A stretch of 64,000 nt of DNA, taken from NCBI GenBank assembly GCA_958510825.1, contig OY294048.1, positions 36,173,026 through 36,237,025 on the forward strand. The letters are read 5' to 3'. Source of the stretch: Brachypterus glaber (taxonomy: Eukaryota; Arthropoda; Insecta; Coleoptera; Kateretidae). The translations under genes were made by a program, and so were the position numbers. Below the pieces are notes generated by a model, which did not search any database, had not been told where the DNA came from, and saw nothing but the letters and a program-made list of their open reading frames with translations. Below, one piece after another: positions 10,697 through 22,085 of this stretch (within the stretch, counting starts at the first letter, position 1; each line of letters opens with the position of its first letter).

Positions 10697-11177
10697 TATA
10701 TGCGAACGCTGCATTTCAGCCTTAAAATATTAAGATGTAAACGTTTACGTTTCCGGTATTTATTTTTAAGTGAGGAAAAATTGAACATTAAGATATGCAT
10801 AATATTAAACGACAAACTATGATTAATTAAAATACCGTGAAGATACGCCTATTAAAAACAAAATATTCTCATTATAGTACCTAATTAAAAAAAAAACAAT
10901 GCAAGTTAGTAAATTATATTCATTCAACACAAGGTTGTTTTCATTTAATAATCGCGGTTATGTTAAAAATAATACATTTTTCAATGTTTTATTGTTAAAC
11001 AAGTTATTAGTTTGTCAGCCAGTTTGTCCGTAAGGTAAGGACTTCATACTTTGAACAAAAGATAGACATTCTTTTTATGTCTGAAAACCGTAATGACCTC
11101 ACATGAAAGAAGGGATAGACTAGTCTATCAAAATGTTAGTTAGCATTGTGTAGGGGTCCTATATATAATGACATTAA

Positions 11178-11458
11178 CACTTTAACTGCCGCGTGATTTT
11201 TATAAAATTTTGCAATTAGGCACAAGTAATTTTTTAATTTTAATGTTTTATGGCAAAACAAGTGGAAGAGCCTCTAAATAAAAAAAGCTAGTGAATTTTT
11301 GTCACGATGCTTATTCGTTATTAACGTTTCGTGACAAATTCATACACTCGCCTTGGCAATGAAATTTTTAATATATGCCATGTGTTGAATTTTGTCACAC
11401 ACGGCGCACAGTGAGGTGATGTTGTGCGTCGAAAACACATCGCACGGCAGTTAAAGTG
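11178..11458. mobile_element. TTAA-type (piggyBac-like) MITE, 281 bp
   Basis: TTAA is duplicated at 11174-11177 and 11459-11462. The ends are CACTTTAACTGCCGCG and its near complement CGCACGGCAGTTAAAGTG. An internal TTTTTGTCACGA / TCGTGACAAA-like pair gives further folding. Non-coding; the right flank carries three short AAACGTCA(C/T)T units. Confidence 0.75.
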
Positions 11459-11670
11459 TTAAACGTCACTAAACGTCATTAAACGTGAAGTTTTATGTCA
11501 CTTTATTTAGGGTCCCTGGTGTTTTGCTTTACTTTTACTTTATACTTGACTGGTTTTTTGTTCTTGTTTTCGTCTTTGTTTTTTTTACCCTATTATTGTC
11601 GTTTCGAATTAAAAAACTACAAAGGTTTTCTTGTCATGATGTGTTTGATCCGAAAATTCTTCGTTATTAA

Positions 11671-11904
11671 CAGAGTTGATACTTTCATTACAATAACAGG
11701 GTCGGACAACGGGAATTTTAAATTATTTCTAATTTTTGGTAAGTTTCTTTAATACATATCTATGCCGAATACAATTATATGTCTGTATACAGACATATAA
11801 TCTTACTCGGCATAGGTATGTATTAAACAAACTCACCAAAAATCAAAAATAATTTAAAATTCCTGTTGTCCGACCCTGTTATTGTAATGAAAGTATCAAC
11901 TCTG
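11671..11904. mobile_element. hAT foldback MITE, copy 1 (234 bp)
   Basis: The ends are CAGAGTTGATACTTTCATTA and its complement, and the arms continue through AACAGGGTCGGACAAC, making almost the whole element a hairpin. Flanking 8-mers GTTATTAA (11663-11670) and GCTATTAA (11905-11912) differ at one base, consistent with an aged hAT duplication. CAGAG is a usual hAT tip. The apparent open frames at 11485-11752 read into this element and are not a gene. Confidence 0.85.
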
Positions 11905-12159
11905 GCTATTAATAAAGATATAGTTGGTTAGTTTAAGAGTTGCTCGATTTTTTTTTGTTTTTAATATAATATATTTGACTTTGATAATTAGAAAATTTTA
12001 CGTAATTTCAATAATAAATAACTAAGACCTTAAACTTTAAGTTAAAGCGAAAAATAAAAAAAAAATAAAAAGTCCTTAAACTTTAAGTTAAATTAATAAA
12101 TCAAAACAACTCTTTAACTGTACAATCAATAAAAAAAATCTTAATATCTTTATATATCT

Positions 12160-12230
12160 AGGGCATCATAACATAGGGTGTATCTTCTATATATTAACAC
12201 GGTTGATACGCCCCTATGTTGTGAAGCCCT
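12160..12230. repeat. Small foldback, 71 bp
   Basis: AGGGCATCATAACATAGGG on the left is matched by CCCCTATGTTGTGAAGCCCT on the right, around a short AT-rich loop. Just upstream (12027-12095) the phrase CTTAAACTTTAAGTTAAA occurs twice. Non-coding. Confidence 0.55.
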
Positions 12231-12293
12231 CCATATTATAACAGAGTTTTCAGATCAAAATGTGGTCTCTAAAGGTGAAATATGTGTCATAAT

Positions 12294-13232
12294 TGATTCA
12301 GAAATAAGTTACAAAATTTTAAGGGGCGGTTCTATGTCTAAAAAGCCCTAAGGGAGCTACGATCCTCCTAAAGGTACATCTGAAAAGTAGTTTTTATTTA
12401 ATATCTCTGAAACCCTATAAACCACAGTAACGCACATGCCTTAATATTGATAAAGGTTATCATTTTATGTAATTTTTATTTGATAATTTTAACCAGGTAC
12501 GTGCAAAAGAGGGGGCAACTTTTTTAACTGTACTTTTTTTGATATAAAAAAGGTAGGCACTCTTTACTTAACACCGTAGTCCAAAGTCCAACCCGTTTTC
12601 GAGAAAATTGCAATTAAAGAGGCAATTTCACGTTCTGAGCATCAAAAATCGGAACTAAAAAATGCACCAATAAAAATTTCAATACTGCTGGGTGATTCCA
12701 AATTAAAAACTATAAAAAAAGCTCCTATATATCTAGGTTCAGTTTTAAGTTGTCTACGGTCTCTTAAAGAATAAAACTTTTTAAGGGACCCTTAAAAGCG
12801 ATTTGTAGATATTTTTGTATGGGAACTATAGTTTTTGATGTAGAATCGTCCTGCAGTATTGTAATTTTTATTCGTGCATTTTTTAGTACCTTTTTTTGAT
12901 GCTCAGAACGTGAAACTTCCTCTTTAATTGCAATTTTCTCAAAAACGGTTGGCCTTACGGTGTTAAACAAAGAATACCTTTTTTATTTATTTATAATTAA
13001 AGATTCATATGTTGTTTAGAAAATGTTAGAAAATCTACAGATAAAAAAGTTTGGGGCATGAGCAAAAATTCGTTACTGTGCTTTATAGGGTCCCAGAGAT
13101 ATTAAATAAAAAATGATTTACCCTTAGGTGGGTCGTAGCTCCCTTAGGGCTCATTTCCGGATCAACCTTTACAAGAACTTTTTTTGGACCTAGAATCGTC
13201 CCTTAAAATTTTGTAACTTATTTCTGAATCAC
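12294..13232. repeat. Large foldback (R3 family), about 940 bp
   Basis: The left end, TGATTCAGAAATAAGTTACA, is the complement of the right end. Arms of roughly 400 bp can be followed inward through CCTAAGGGAGCTACGA, ATTTAATATCTCTG, the GTGTTAA...ACGGTTGG region and TGCAATTAAAGAGG, with drift between them. It relates to 9741-9985 and 33340-33914. The frame at 12764-12970 lies in one arm and is not a gene. Confidence 0.65.
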
Positions 13233-13562
13233 CATGTATAACATAACTATATTTTTTTTTACTCGAAAGGACCCTTAAATCCAACACCAGTCAAGTGCAA
13301 AGTGGATTTGGCCGTTCTGGTTCTGGAAAGCTCATGAAAGTTAAATATCAAGATATTTGGTTTTGTTTATCTACTAGCGGGATAGTTAGCATGTGTAAAA
13401 GACATTAACTATTAATTTTCCCTTAGGGTTAAAGCATTTACATGCCAAGTTAAAATAGTTTATTTTTTGGATTTATTTAGAGTACTAAATTACGGTCTGC
13501 AAAAAAGAAATAATACTTTCCACTAAAATTCAAGCAAAAGGAAAAATTCGAGGAAAAATAAT

Positions 13563-13860
13563 TTTATCCAATACATACAGATAATGAGACAATTACCAGC
13601 TTTATTTTAAATAGATAAACTCAATAATAATCCCCGCGTGGCTTTTACTTTATTGAGTGGATAATTATTTCTTGTAAATGTCATTAAAATTTTTAATAAA
13701 AATATGAATTTCTAAGCTATTTATTGGATAAAACCTTGTATGGTACTCATGGGTAAACCGATATTGCCCTCTCGAAAATTAACCTGCTTGGCTGACGCCT
13801 CGCAGGTTAATTTTTTCATAGGCAATATCTTACTTTACCCACTAGTACCATAAATAACTA
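13563..13860 (+). repeat. Composite repeat with terminal foldback; inverted copy at 34620-34945
   Basis: This about 300-bp sequence is present in reverse complement at 34620-34945. Its right end (13739-13851) is a compact foldback: ATGGTACTCATGGGTAAA against TTTACCCACTAGTACCAT, with an inner AATTAACCTGC/GCAGGTTAATT stem. The other part (CCACGCGGGG, GTGGATAATTATT) is shared by both copies, so they moved as one unit. Confidence 0.7.
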
Positions 13861-14097
13861 TTTTAGACGACCACTGTCAAAAGAAATTTCGCAGGTACTC
13901 ATTTTTTTTTAGAGAAAGACTTCATACGCGCGTGTGTTTGCGATACATGCGCAAAACAAAAAACTACTCCGGACTGGTATGGTATGTAAATGTCGAGGTA
14001 AATGTCTTGCCAGAAAGTAACGTAACGTCAAAAACCATTAAAAATTATTTTTATTTTAAATTTGAATGCAATATTTTTTATAAGTGGCTTTTTAATA

Positions 14098-14663
14098 CAG
14101 GGTTCCCACCAATCCTGGAAAACCTTGAAAACCTGGAAAACGCATGGAATTTAGATTCCCACCTGGAATACCTGGAATTTCACATTTTTTTCTTAAAAAA
14201 CACGTTTTTTACCTGGAATTTTGTAATATCACCTGGAATTTAACAAATACAAAAATATAATTTGTTTAAGAAAAATTAAATACCCTTAGCACAAAAATTA
14301 AAGGATATAAAAAAACATCCTACATTTTTAGGTGATTTTAATAGCCTGTATCTTGGCGAAAAGTGGTCGTAGAGCAAGGATAAAATAGTATATAACGCAC
14401 CGAGTACGCGAGTCTAGTTTTTAGTACACGAGAGTGCTTACAAAATTTACAATGCTACGAGGAATAACAATCAATTACCCGAAATGATTTTTTTTTCGAA
14501 AAAAAAAATCGAAAAAAAAATATTTGTTTTTTAATTTTTTGTTACTTTAATATTATTATTATATACTAAAACTATTTTACTATACCTGGAATTTTAATAA
14601 TTTTTACCTGGAAAACCTGGAAAATATCTGGAATTTGAATGACAATGTTTGGTGGGAACCCTG
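14098..14663. mobile_element. TIR element with CAGGGTTCCCACC ends and many CCTGGAA motifs
   Basis: The ends are CAGGGTTCCCACC and GGTGGGAACCCTG, with TA on both flanks. Both subterminal regions are packed with ACCTGGAA(TTT/AAC) units (14114-14240, and 14585-14640 in the same reading), spaced about 10-25 bp apart. The tips look hAT-like, but the 8-bp flanks do not match, so I leave the superfamily open. The open frame at 13932-14243 is made of these units. Confidence 0.6.
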
Positions 14664-14689
14664 TATAACTTGTTTTTCGCCTGTTTCGT

Positions 14690-15095
14690 ATGTTGGGTGC
14701 TAATGGGAGGGGGGCGTAGCCCCCTATTTAAACGGGGAGAATACAATTCCAACGATAAACATACCTTAAAAGCGTTAAAAACCCTAAAAATCACCCAATA
14801 AGAATACAGGACGTACAGTTAGCTTCGTGTACGTCGGACGGACAAATAGACTATTCTATGTGAACTGGCTATTTAAACACTCAACGTAACATAACCAAAC
14901 TTTTTAGTTTCGGTTGGGTTTTGCGCCTGTTTGGTGTTTTTGATGCTAATGGCGTATTCCCTCATTTAAACAGAGAGAATACAATTCTGACGAAAAATAT
15001 ACCTTAAAAGCTTTGAAAACCCTAAAAATAAGTCAAGAAAAATACAGGACGTACATTTAGCTTTGTGTACGTCGGACGGACAAATAGCCTCTCCT
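14690..15095 (+). repeat. Direct duplication, about 165-bp copies 240 bp apart
   Basis: Copy A (about 14693-14860) and copy B (about 14927-15093) share ATTTAAAC(G/A)G(G/A)GAGAATAC, ATACCTTAAAAGC, ACAGGACGTACA(G/T)TTAGCTT and GTGTACGTCGGACGGACAAA. No coding potential was recognised. Confidence 0.7.
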
Positions 15096-16840
15096 ATTTT
15101 TTTTTTCAGAAATTTTCAAGATTTTTATAACTTTCATAATAACAGAGGGGAGAATCTGTGTTAAAATAAGCATGATGAAATTTGTATGACGTTACCTATT
15201 TATAGATGACCCTAACTTTATCTATAGACGCATAGTCAGTGGCAGGGCCGGACAGAGCCAGCCCGGGCCCCGAGAAAACTTTATTTCGGGACCCCCATTT
15301 TTGCAAAAAAAAGTTTTTACCTCTGAAAAAAAGCTTTACCCCTGGCAGAAAATTTTCGCGGGGCCCCGGAGGAATCTTTTCCTCTTCTTATAAAAATACC
15401 CCCCTCCCAGTTTATTCAAAAAAGGTGGTAAATTGAAGAAAAATTTAGGGCTGTGTTCAATTAAAATATCATCAAATATAGTTGATATAACTAGCATAAT
15501 ACATAATTGCCGTGTTTGGCTTGATATGTCGTCATGTATCTGGTGCGCTGGCTTATAACGTTCCCATAAGAGCGTGTAGATAGGCCATAACACAGACTCC
15601 GAATTCTAATGTACTCGCTACCTACTGGACGGCGATTAGTAGGCCTACCACTAAGTCTACGTCGTTTAGTATGTCTACTTCGGCCATATATAAGAGAATG
15701 ACTTCTATGACTTCGCCCGACAACAACTAATGCTGACTCTAAGGTAGATGCCCGCGTACAAGATTCAACTCACCTAAAAAAGTGTTAGGAGTCTGTCTGA
15801 CTCCACCTCACCGGTTACGGGTTAAACCAATAGAGGTCTTTAAAATGATTTTTTTATTTCTTGGAAAAAAACAAGTGTTCCATAATTGCCATACCTCCTC
15901 TACAAAACAAAAAACAACAAAAAGTGCCGAGTCCTTTATTAAAAGCATCCAGTGTTTTGTGTGCGATAGAAGTGCATAGAAGGGGATCTCGGATGACTCA
16001 CCGTTCAATGTGATTGAAGATGGAGCAGTTGCTCGAATTGCCTTCTAAGAAGGGGACTCCGATACAGGCAGAAGTATATTCCATCTAAGGTGAATGCATA
16101 TCAAATATTGATGTAGCCCAAGAAAGGGGGCCTTTATAATGTAATCCAGGACTTTTAGTCCTGACTTTGACATGAGATATAGGGTAAATATAGTTAAAAG
16201 TGCATTTTTTGAATGTAAATGTTTACTGTGAACTTTAAAGAGGTTAATTCATTGCTAAATTTCACAAGAGTTCAAAGTTTAGTAGGAGGAACATAATGAG
16301 TACAAAGGACGGTCAGTGGCACTTTATTTTGTGAAGGACAATAAAGGGTCCTTACTAAACCGTTAGCCGCTTTTTATAGCCTGTTTCTTGCAACAAGTAT
16401 AATCACTTTGTTGTTTCCAAACAAAGAATTGCTAGATCTTGAAAGAAAAATGACTGTACGATGTTTGTACATACATAAAGATATTTCTTTCATTAAAAAA
16501 TAATGTTGAACCCTCAACGAATATTAAATATTTTTATTTAAATATATTAAAGATTTTTATATGATTTAAAAAATCTAAGATTTTTGAGTGTTTCGATAAG
16601 ATTTCTGAAAAAACTTCGAGATCTGGTTAAAAATTAACATTTGTTAACGGACTTCCCGAGTGACTTTTTCTCGAGTGACTTTTAAAGAAATCATAGGGTC
16701 AATACGAAACTTATTTTGCCGGTTGAACTGGGGGTAGCTCGAGGGGTAGCTCTTCTTGCACATTTTAGCTTAGAAAATGATTGAGACTTGATAATTCAAC
16801 TTTTGATCATTTTGGATGGCTTTCGCTCTGCACAGATTGG
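15096..16840. other. Intergenic DNA of unknown origin, no gene recognised
   Basis: It contains a GGGCCGG-rich patch near 15240-15375, the inverted partner of the 3.86-kb repeat at 15480-15600, and a more GC-balanced stretch at 15600-16150 with a TATATAAG box at 15687 that could be part of an LTR. I could not find paired LTRs, a primer-binding site or a pol-like frame, so nothing is called. Confidence 0.35.
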
Positions 16841-16844
16841 AAAA

Positions 16845-17130
16845 AATCGAGTTACAGACTCTTTTGGATGTTCATAGTATATTCAACTTCAAGATTCAGT
16901 AGAGGCAAATAAAACAATCGCGCACGCAGCAGCTGGCGCGTGGTTTCATTGGTTAAAACACTCGAATGTTGCGAGAGTAGGGATGTAAAAAATTAAACAG
17001 GTCAGTACGTGAGCACTTGCGGTGAAGCGTACAATGCATTGCAATGGACCGTTATATAGAAATATTTTGTTTTGAGTCCTACCCTGTCACTAAATCCGTT
17101 GTCACGTGCGTTTGTTTACACTTACTGTAT
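16845..17130 (+). repeat. Dispersed repeat R4, copy 1; inverted copy at 49040-49335
   Basis: About 280 bp, with CACTCGAATGTTGCGAGAGT, AACAGGTCAGTACG, ATGCATTGCAATGGA and GAGTCCTACCCTGTCACTAA, recurs in reverse complement just before SNX27 exon 4. Roughly 80-85% of bases agree by eye. No terminal inverted repeat is obvious. Non-coding. Confidence 0.7.
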
Positions 17131-17606
17131 TTTGAAGTTGAATTAAAAAATTAGAAAAAAAATCGCGCTATTACCAGATTTTTCCTTATCCATAAAAATT
17201 TCCGGTTATATGACTCCAGTAATATGCATTTTTCTGAAGACTATTAGCGCTATGAATTAATAATATGTATTTGTTAAACGCGTATACTGCACTTATTATT
17301 CATGGCGTACTATTATACATGCATAGATAAACCAAAGTTTAATGGAACACAAAGGAACCGAAATAATAAGTCTAGACTGCTGGAATCGGCATTACAGTAA
17401 TAAGGGGAGTTCCGAGGGGGGTATGGGGTGTATCGCCCCACCCTGCCCCACGAAATGAGCCAGTTGGCATTTTCAGCAGATGAGTCGGCAAATTTGAGAC
17501 AAGTCGGCAATAAAGAGGTTTTTTTTTAGTTTATGAAATTTTTTTCAGTAATCGTTTTTCCGAGGGGTATATTTTTTTTGACAGTGCCAGTCGGCAAATT
17601 TTGTTT

Positions 17607-17653
17607 CAGTCAGTCAGTCAGTCAGTCAGTCATTCATTCATTCATTCATTCGG
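17607..17653 (+). repeat. Tetranucleotide microsatellites (CAGT)n then (CATT)n
   Basis: Perfect CAGT repeats switch directly to CATT repeats and are followed by CTTATATATATAGAGAT. Such a compound tail often marks the 3' end of a decayed retroelement, but no coding remnant was found upstream. Confidence 0.8.
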
Positions 17654-19464
17654 TCAGGACAAAGCCGCTTATATATATAGAGATTTAGATTCGAGTCTCG
17701 AAATTCAACACACAACAGTTTAGAACTGAGGTACCAATAAAAAAATTAGAAGTTATAACTAGACGTTGCAAATACTAAAAAATATCTACACGACTTTGTA
17801 CTGTTAAAATTTTACTAACTGGCACCTGAAATCTAAGGCGCGGGGAAGAAAAGAGGAAAAATATTGTATGTATCGCCATATTGTATAAGCGACTGTACAT
17901 TCCAAACATTCCGGCCAGGTGACGGTTCGAAAAATTAAGTACTCAAATCGACATTTTCATTCCCCTCTAATGGGTAACGTATTGTCTGGAACATCACTAG
18001 ACTTCCCAGCGAAAATTTAACCGATTTCAGAGGGGTTGCATCAGTTGATTACGCCATTCTATGGCGGGATGCAGGGTCTAAAAGGTGGTTATCTCGGTGA
18101 AAATCGGCCAAGTTGTGTTCTTTAATAGTAATAAGGTTTTTTGTTGTTGTCGTCCAACTGTGATTCGAGTTTTTCTTTTGTGCAAGTGAAGTTTGACATT
18201 TTAATTTAGTGGGAAAACGAAATTTCTTATGAGTGAGTTCCGAGCTGACTTTATAGGTCTTATTTAAAAAAGTTTCCGCTGGAAATTAAGTTTTAAAAAG
18301 GACTCAGTTTTTACATACCATACGGTGTAAACAGCTGAAAATGAAATTGTATACACCTGAATTATTTTTATAGGTGGTAAACCCTCACGATTTCCTCGAA
18401 ATTTTCTTTAGGAGTACCAAGAAAAATCTGAAAATTTACCGAAAAAAAAAGTTTTTACGCGTATAAGTATACGATTTTCAAGATTTCCTCCAATTTGTAA
18501 ACCTGAATTCCTTAACGGTTAACCCCTCATCTACCACTAGCGTTTTACTGTAGGATACAAAATTGAGTTAAAAAAAATATTATTCATTGGATCCTTTCAA
18601 AAGAGTGTCCTATAGTTTGCTTTTCCATTAAACATTTTTGAAAACAATGGATTTCTTTTGCCTATTTTTACGTTTTATGTTTTTTGGGTCTTTTAATTTA
18701 AGCTTACCGGATTAGGTTTAGTACTATTCTAGTACACTGTTAATTTTTAGAGTTTTTGGATTTGGTTTTTTATTAAAAAGTACACCCTAATTAGTTAAAT
18801 ATATTTCGTTTTTTAAAAACTCGCTAAAAATTAACTGAGAATGCTAAATATTATGTTTAAAACGTAATACTATTATGATAATAGTACCTTCATACAAATG
18901 TCAATAATATTGTATTATTTATGAGATTCTGAATAAATTTTTGTAATGATTCATTAATATTTTCTGAATCCTGCTTAAACTACGTTTTCATTTGAAAGTA
19001 ATTTTCTATGATATAAAGCGGAAAAAAAATGTTCATAACTTCCTAAGGTTGTCAAATCCAAATTATAAACAGAAATAATTACAATTTTTTTAATCTATTT
19101 GATATAAAACAAACTATATAATGTAATCTTAAAATAAATTAGACAGTAATTATTAGTTCCATGGTATGTTTAGAAATTTAAAAATTGCTCATAATTTAGA
19201 TGCTTTAGAAAAAGCCTTAAAATAGGGCGAAACGTAAAGTATACTGAAAAGTGACGATTAAAATTTGCCAAAAGTGGCCCAAAACTTATGTTTTTATATT
19301 TTAATTACACTCTAATTTTAGTTCCATTTTTTTACGGTGCAGTTGCAAAAGCTAAACGCGCAAGAAAAGCTCTAGCCTAAATATTTATTTAGAATGTTTA
19401 CTTAGAACTTTTATATAAATAAGGTGGGTGAGCCAATTACTGCCATGTTAAGACATTTATTATA
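17654..19464. other. AT-rich intergenic DNA, no gene seen
   Basis: I see no exon-like frame, RNA gene or clear repeat boundary in this 1.8 kb. Confidence 0.35.
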
Positions 19465-19565
19465 TTATTCAAAGCGCCTGCGCTAGAATAATATACGGTA
19501 GTTTCGAATTTCTCAAAATCGCCAAAAAACGTCCTAGACAAAAAATTCTTGGATACAAATGTGTT
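19465..19565 (-). repeat. Dispersed repeat R1, copy 2
   Basis: Reverse complement of the R1 core: GCGCTAGAATAATATACGGT, TTTCTCAAAATCGCC and CGTCCTAGACAAAAAATTC. The sequence after it (19600-19740), with GATAACTCGAGAACGAATAA, resembles 56045-56075. Confidence 0.6.
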
Positions 19566-19994
19566 TTATGAAAAAATAAGAAACTTTTAAAATGTCCGTC
19601 TGTCACTTTTTTTGTAGACACGATAACTCGAGAACGAATAATCCGATCGACTTCAAATTTTCAGGAAAAATCAAGTTTTACGAGGGGAAGATCCCTATTA
19701 TTATAACAGAGTTGGGCGAGGGTCAAAAAATGTTCAAGTAACCTGAAATTTGGTATGCAAGTACAGTTTTTTAATTAAAACAACATAGGAGAGGTGTATA
19801 TGAAAAATAAGTAAAGTGTTGTTTTGCAATGCCCTAGTAAATAAGCTTGCAAACCCACAAACTTTTTTTTTAACTGCAGAAAAGAAAACTGCTCGAGATG
19901 TTCAAAATAAAAAACATTTTGAAAAGGAATTACTATTTTATTTGCATAAACATGTATGACCTAAATCTGGTACCTATATTATTCATAGCATGAA

Positions 19995-20170
19995 TGTTAT
20001 AACATTTCTAACTGGATGAACAGTTCCAAGCATCTAATCAAAACACCGGCACCAATTCGGAACGTTATGAAAAGGCAACCATTAAAACACCTGCGTGTTT
20101 CTAAATTTATTAAAGTTTGAAAGTTTGTATTTCCAAAACGTTTTATTCCTAAAATTACATTTTTTATAGG
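19995..20170 (+). repeat. Dispersed repeat R2, partial copy
   Basis: ACACCGGCACCAATT, GGAACGTTATGAAA, CTGCGTGTTTC and TTTATAGGGGTTAAAAAGAG match the first 200 bp of the fuller R2 copy at 27281-27862. Confidence 0.55.
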
Positions 20171-20260
20171 GGTTAAAAAGAGCTCGCCTCTTGAAGGGAC
20201 GAAAACTGCTCATGTGACTTGACCCTCGGCGCTAAATTAATAAAATCTAATAACTTAATT

Positions 20261-20471
20261 CTGTGGCTTGGTTCTAAAAGGGCCAAAGGCCGTTTTAGCA
20301 GTTTAACAGAAAAGTTTATTGAAAACATACATCGGCCCTTGTTGCTTAAAATCTACATTTATCTTACAAGCATTGATATTGGCCTTTTTAGGTTACACAA
20401 AAAATGTGGTTCGGCGGTATAACTCATAATAAGGGTATAGTGACGTTGGCCCTTTTAGAACAAAGCCACAG
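20261..20471. repeat. Foldback repeat with CTGTGGCTTGGTTCTAAAAG ends
   Basis: The left end CTGTGGCTTGGTTCTAAAAG mirrors the right end CTTTTAGAACAAAGCCACAG. A shorter relative with the same ends lies at 33101-33253. The open frame through it has no recognisable product. Confidence 0.6.
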
Positions 20472-20519
20472 AGTTATAACCAAAACCATTCTTACCCCTA
20501 ATAGTTTATCTCCAAAATC

Positions 20520-21240
20520 TAATCAGCTCTTCGAAGTATGATGAGAAACAATATGCAAAAAACCGCTCTTCTAGAAGTGGAGTTATCCAGTTTACAGATG
20601 TAGCCCAGTCGAACGGTAGTTTGACCTTGCGGTGATATGCACACTCTCTGTTTTTTTGTAATTAAAAGGGGTTCGTTTGAAAAGCTTAAATCCAAATTTG
20701 CACCCCTGTGCGTTTTTTTGCACAGTTATGTGCAAAAACGCATTTGTTTTGTTTTTGGTCTGTAACTCGGCTTTGTGTTGTCGCTCAACAAAAAATGAGC
20801 AAGATATTTGTTCGTAATTAAATTGTTAAAGTTGATGAAATAGGCATTATATTCAAAAAATGATTAGTTTTGCAGTTGTTTTCGAAAAACCGAAAAATAT
20901 TTGCAAATTTTCAACTTTTTCAAATATTTAACGCTCTGTAACTTTTTTTTTCTGATCGTTTAAACAAAAAAAGTTATTTACATAAATTGTAGAGAATTCA
21001 ATAAGGAACAAATATCATGTTCATTTTTTGACGAGCCGAAGCCGAGTTACAGATCAAAAACACAACAAATGCGTTTTTGCACATAACTGTGCAAAACAAA
21101 TTGCACAGGGGTGCAAATTTTGATTTAAGCTTTCCAAACAAATCCCTTTTGATTAAAAAAACAGAGAGTGTGCATATCACCGCAAGGTGAAGCCTTTCAC
21201 ACGACTGTTCGACTGAACTAATGGACGAAAAGTTTAACAC
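20520..21240. repeat. Nested palindrome, arms about 160-180 bp
   Basis: Left arm 20622-20785 (CTTGCGGTGATATGCACACT, TTGCACAGTTATGTGCAAAA, GTCTGTAACTCGGCTT) is repeated in inverted orientation at 21040-21190. Small secondary hairpins such as TTTTTGCACA/TGTGCAAAA sit inside each arm. The frame at 20998-21240 is one arm read as protein. Confidence 0.65.
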
Positions 21241-21475
21241 GTCGAGAAATGTGTGTGAAAAAAAATTGTGAAAAATTTTGACTTGTCGGCGATGATTTCA
21301 ATACATCGGCACTCTTAGTACTAAGTACACGTAATAATGTGACATCACGTAATTGGGTCGTCTTTATATTTAAACTATTTTACATCGGCACTTAGTGCTA
21401 CTAAGAGTGCCGATGTATTGAAATCTTCGCCGAAAAGTCAAAATCTTTGACCACGTTTTTTCACATTTCTCGACG
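21241..21475. mobile_element. Foldback MITE with GTCGAGAAATGTG ends
   Basis: The ends GTCGAGAAATGTG and CACATTTCTCGAC enclose further matching arms (TTTTGACTT, TTTCAATACATCGGCACTCT and the complement). A fragment with TTTCAATACATCGGCACTC recurs at 38.73 kb. It sits between the palindrome at 20.5-21.2 kb and the R2 copy. The target duplication is not clear. Confidence 0.6.
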
Positions 21476-21504
21476 TTTTAGACCATTCTGAGTCGAAATC
21501 AGTA

Positions 21505-22085
21505 AAAAAATTTTTGCGTCCGTCTGTCTGTCTGTCTGTCTGTCTGTATGTCTGGGTTTAAACTCTCTAACTCCATTTCTACATGAGATATCGACTTGCG
21601 GTTTTTTGCATATTGTTTCTTATCGTATTCCGAAGAGCTGATTAGATTTTGGGGGTAAACGATTGGGGGTAAGGGGGTAAAAATAGGGTAAAACTCCTTT
21701 TTTTAGCGTTTTTTTTATAGTTAAGGCAATTATTATTGTATTTGGTTAATTTAGCACTTATATAAAAGATAATTTTAAATTGGTCAAAAAATGTTATAAA
21801 CAACGTTTTCCTTAAACGCATTGTTTTCGAGATATTGATGTTTAAAGCAGTAAAAGTTTTTTTTAGCATATCTCACATATTTATAACCCGATTTCAAAAA
21901 ATTATATTTTAAATAAAAGCTCTTTTTAAGCCCTATAAAAAATGTTATATACAGTTTTTTGCTAGAATATAAAGTTTTAAAATCAAACAAAACTCTTGGT
22001 TTGAAATTTACAAACTAGATGGCTCTAGTGTACAATAGTGCCGATGTTTTGACAGGGTGCTTGCAACGTTTCATCTAGTTAATAG
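21505..22085 (-). repeat. Dispersed repeat R2, near-full inverted copy
   Basis: Reverse complement of 27281-27862: AACTAGATGAAACGTTGCAA at its outer end, GATTAGATTTTGGGGGTAA and a (TCTG)n microsatellite (21522-21551) at the other. Multiple short open frames (21642-21990) are products of AT-rich repeat sequence. Confidence 0.65.

Noticed and set aside
11485..11752. Hydrophobic 61- and 85-codon frames resembling small membrane proteins
   Set aside because: T-rich codons give Phe/Leu runs by composition, and both frames run into the hAT MITE at 11671.
15600..15780. Solo LTR suggested by a TATATAAG box and GC-balanced sequence
   Set aside because: No paired copy, TG...CA borders, target duplication or adjacent primer-binding site could be seen.
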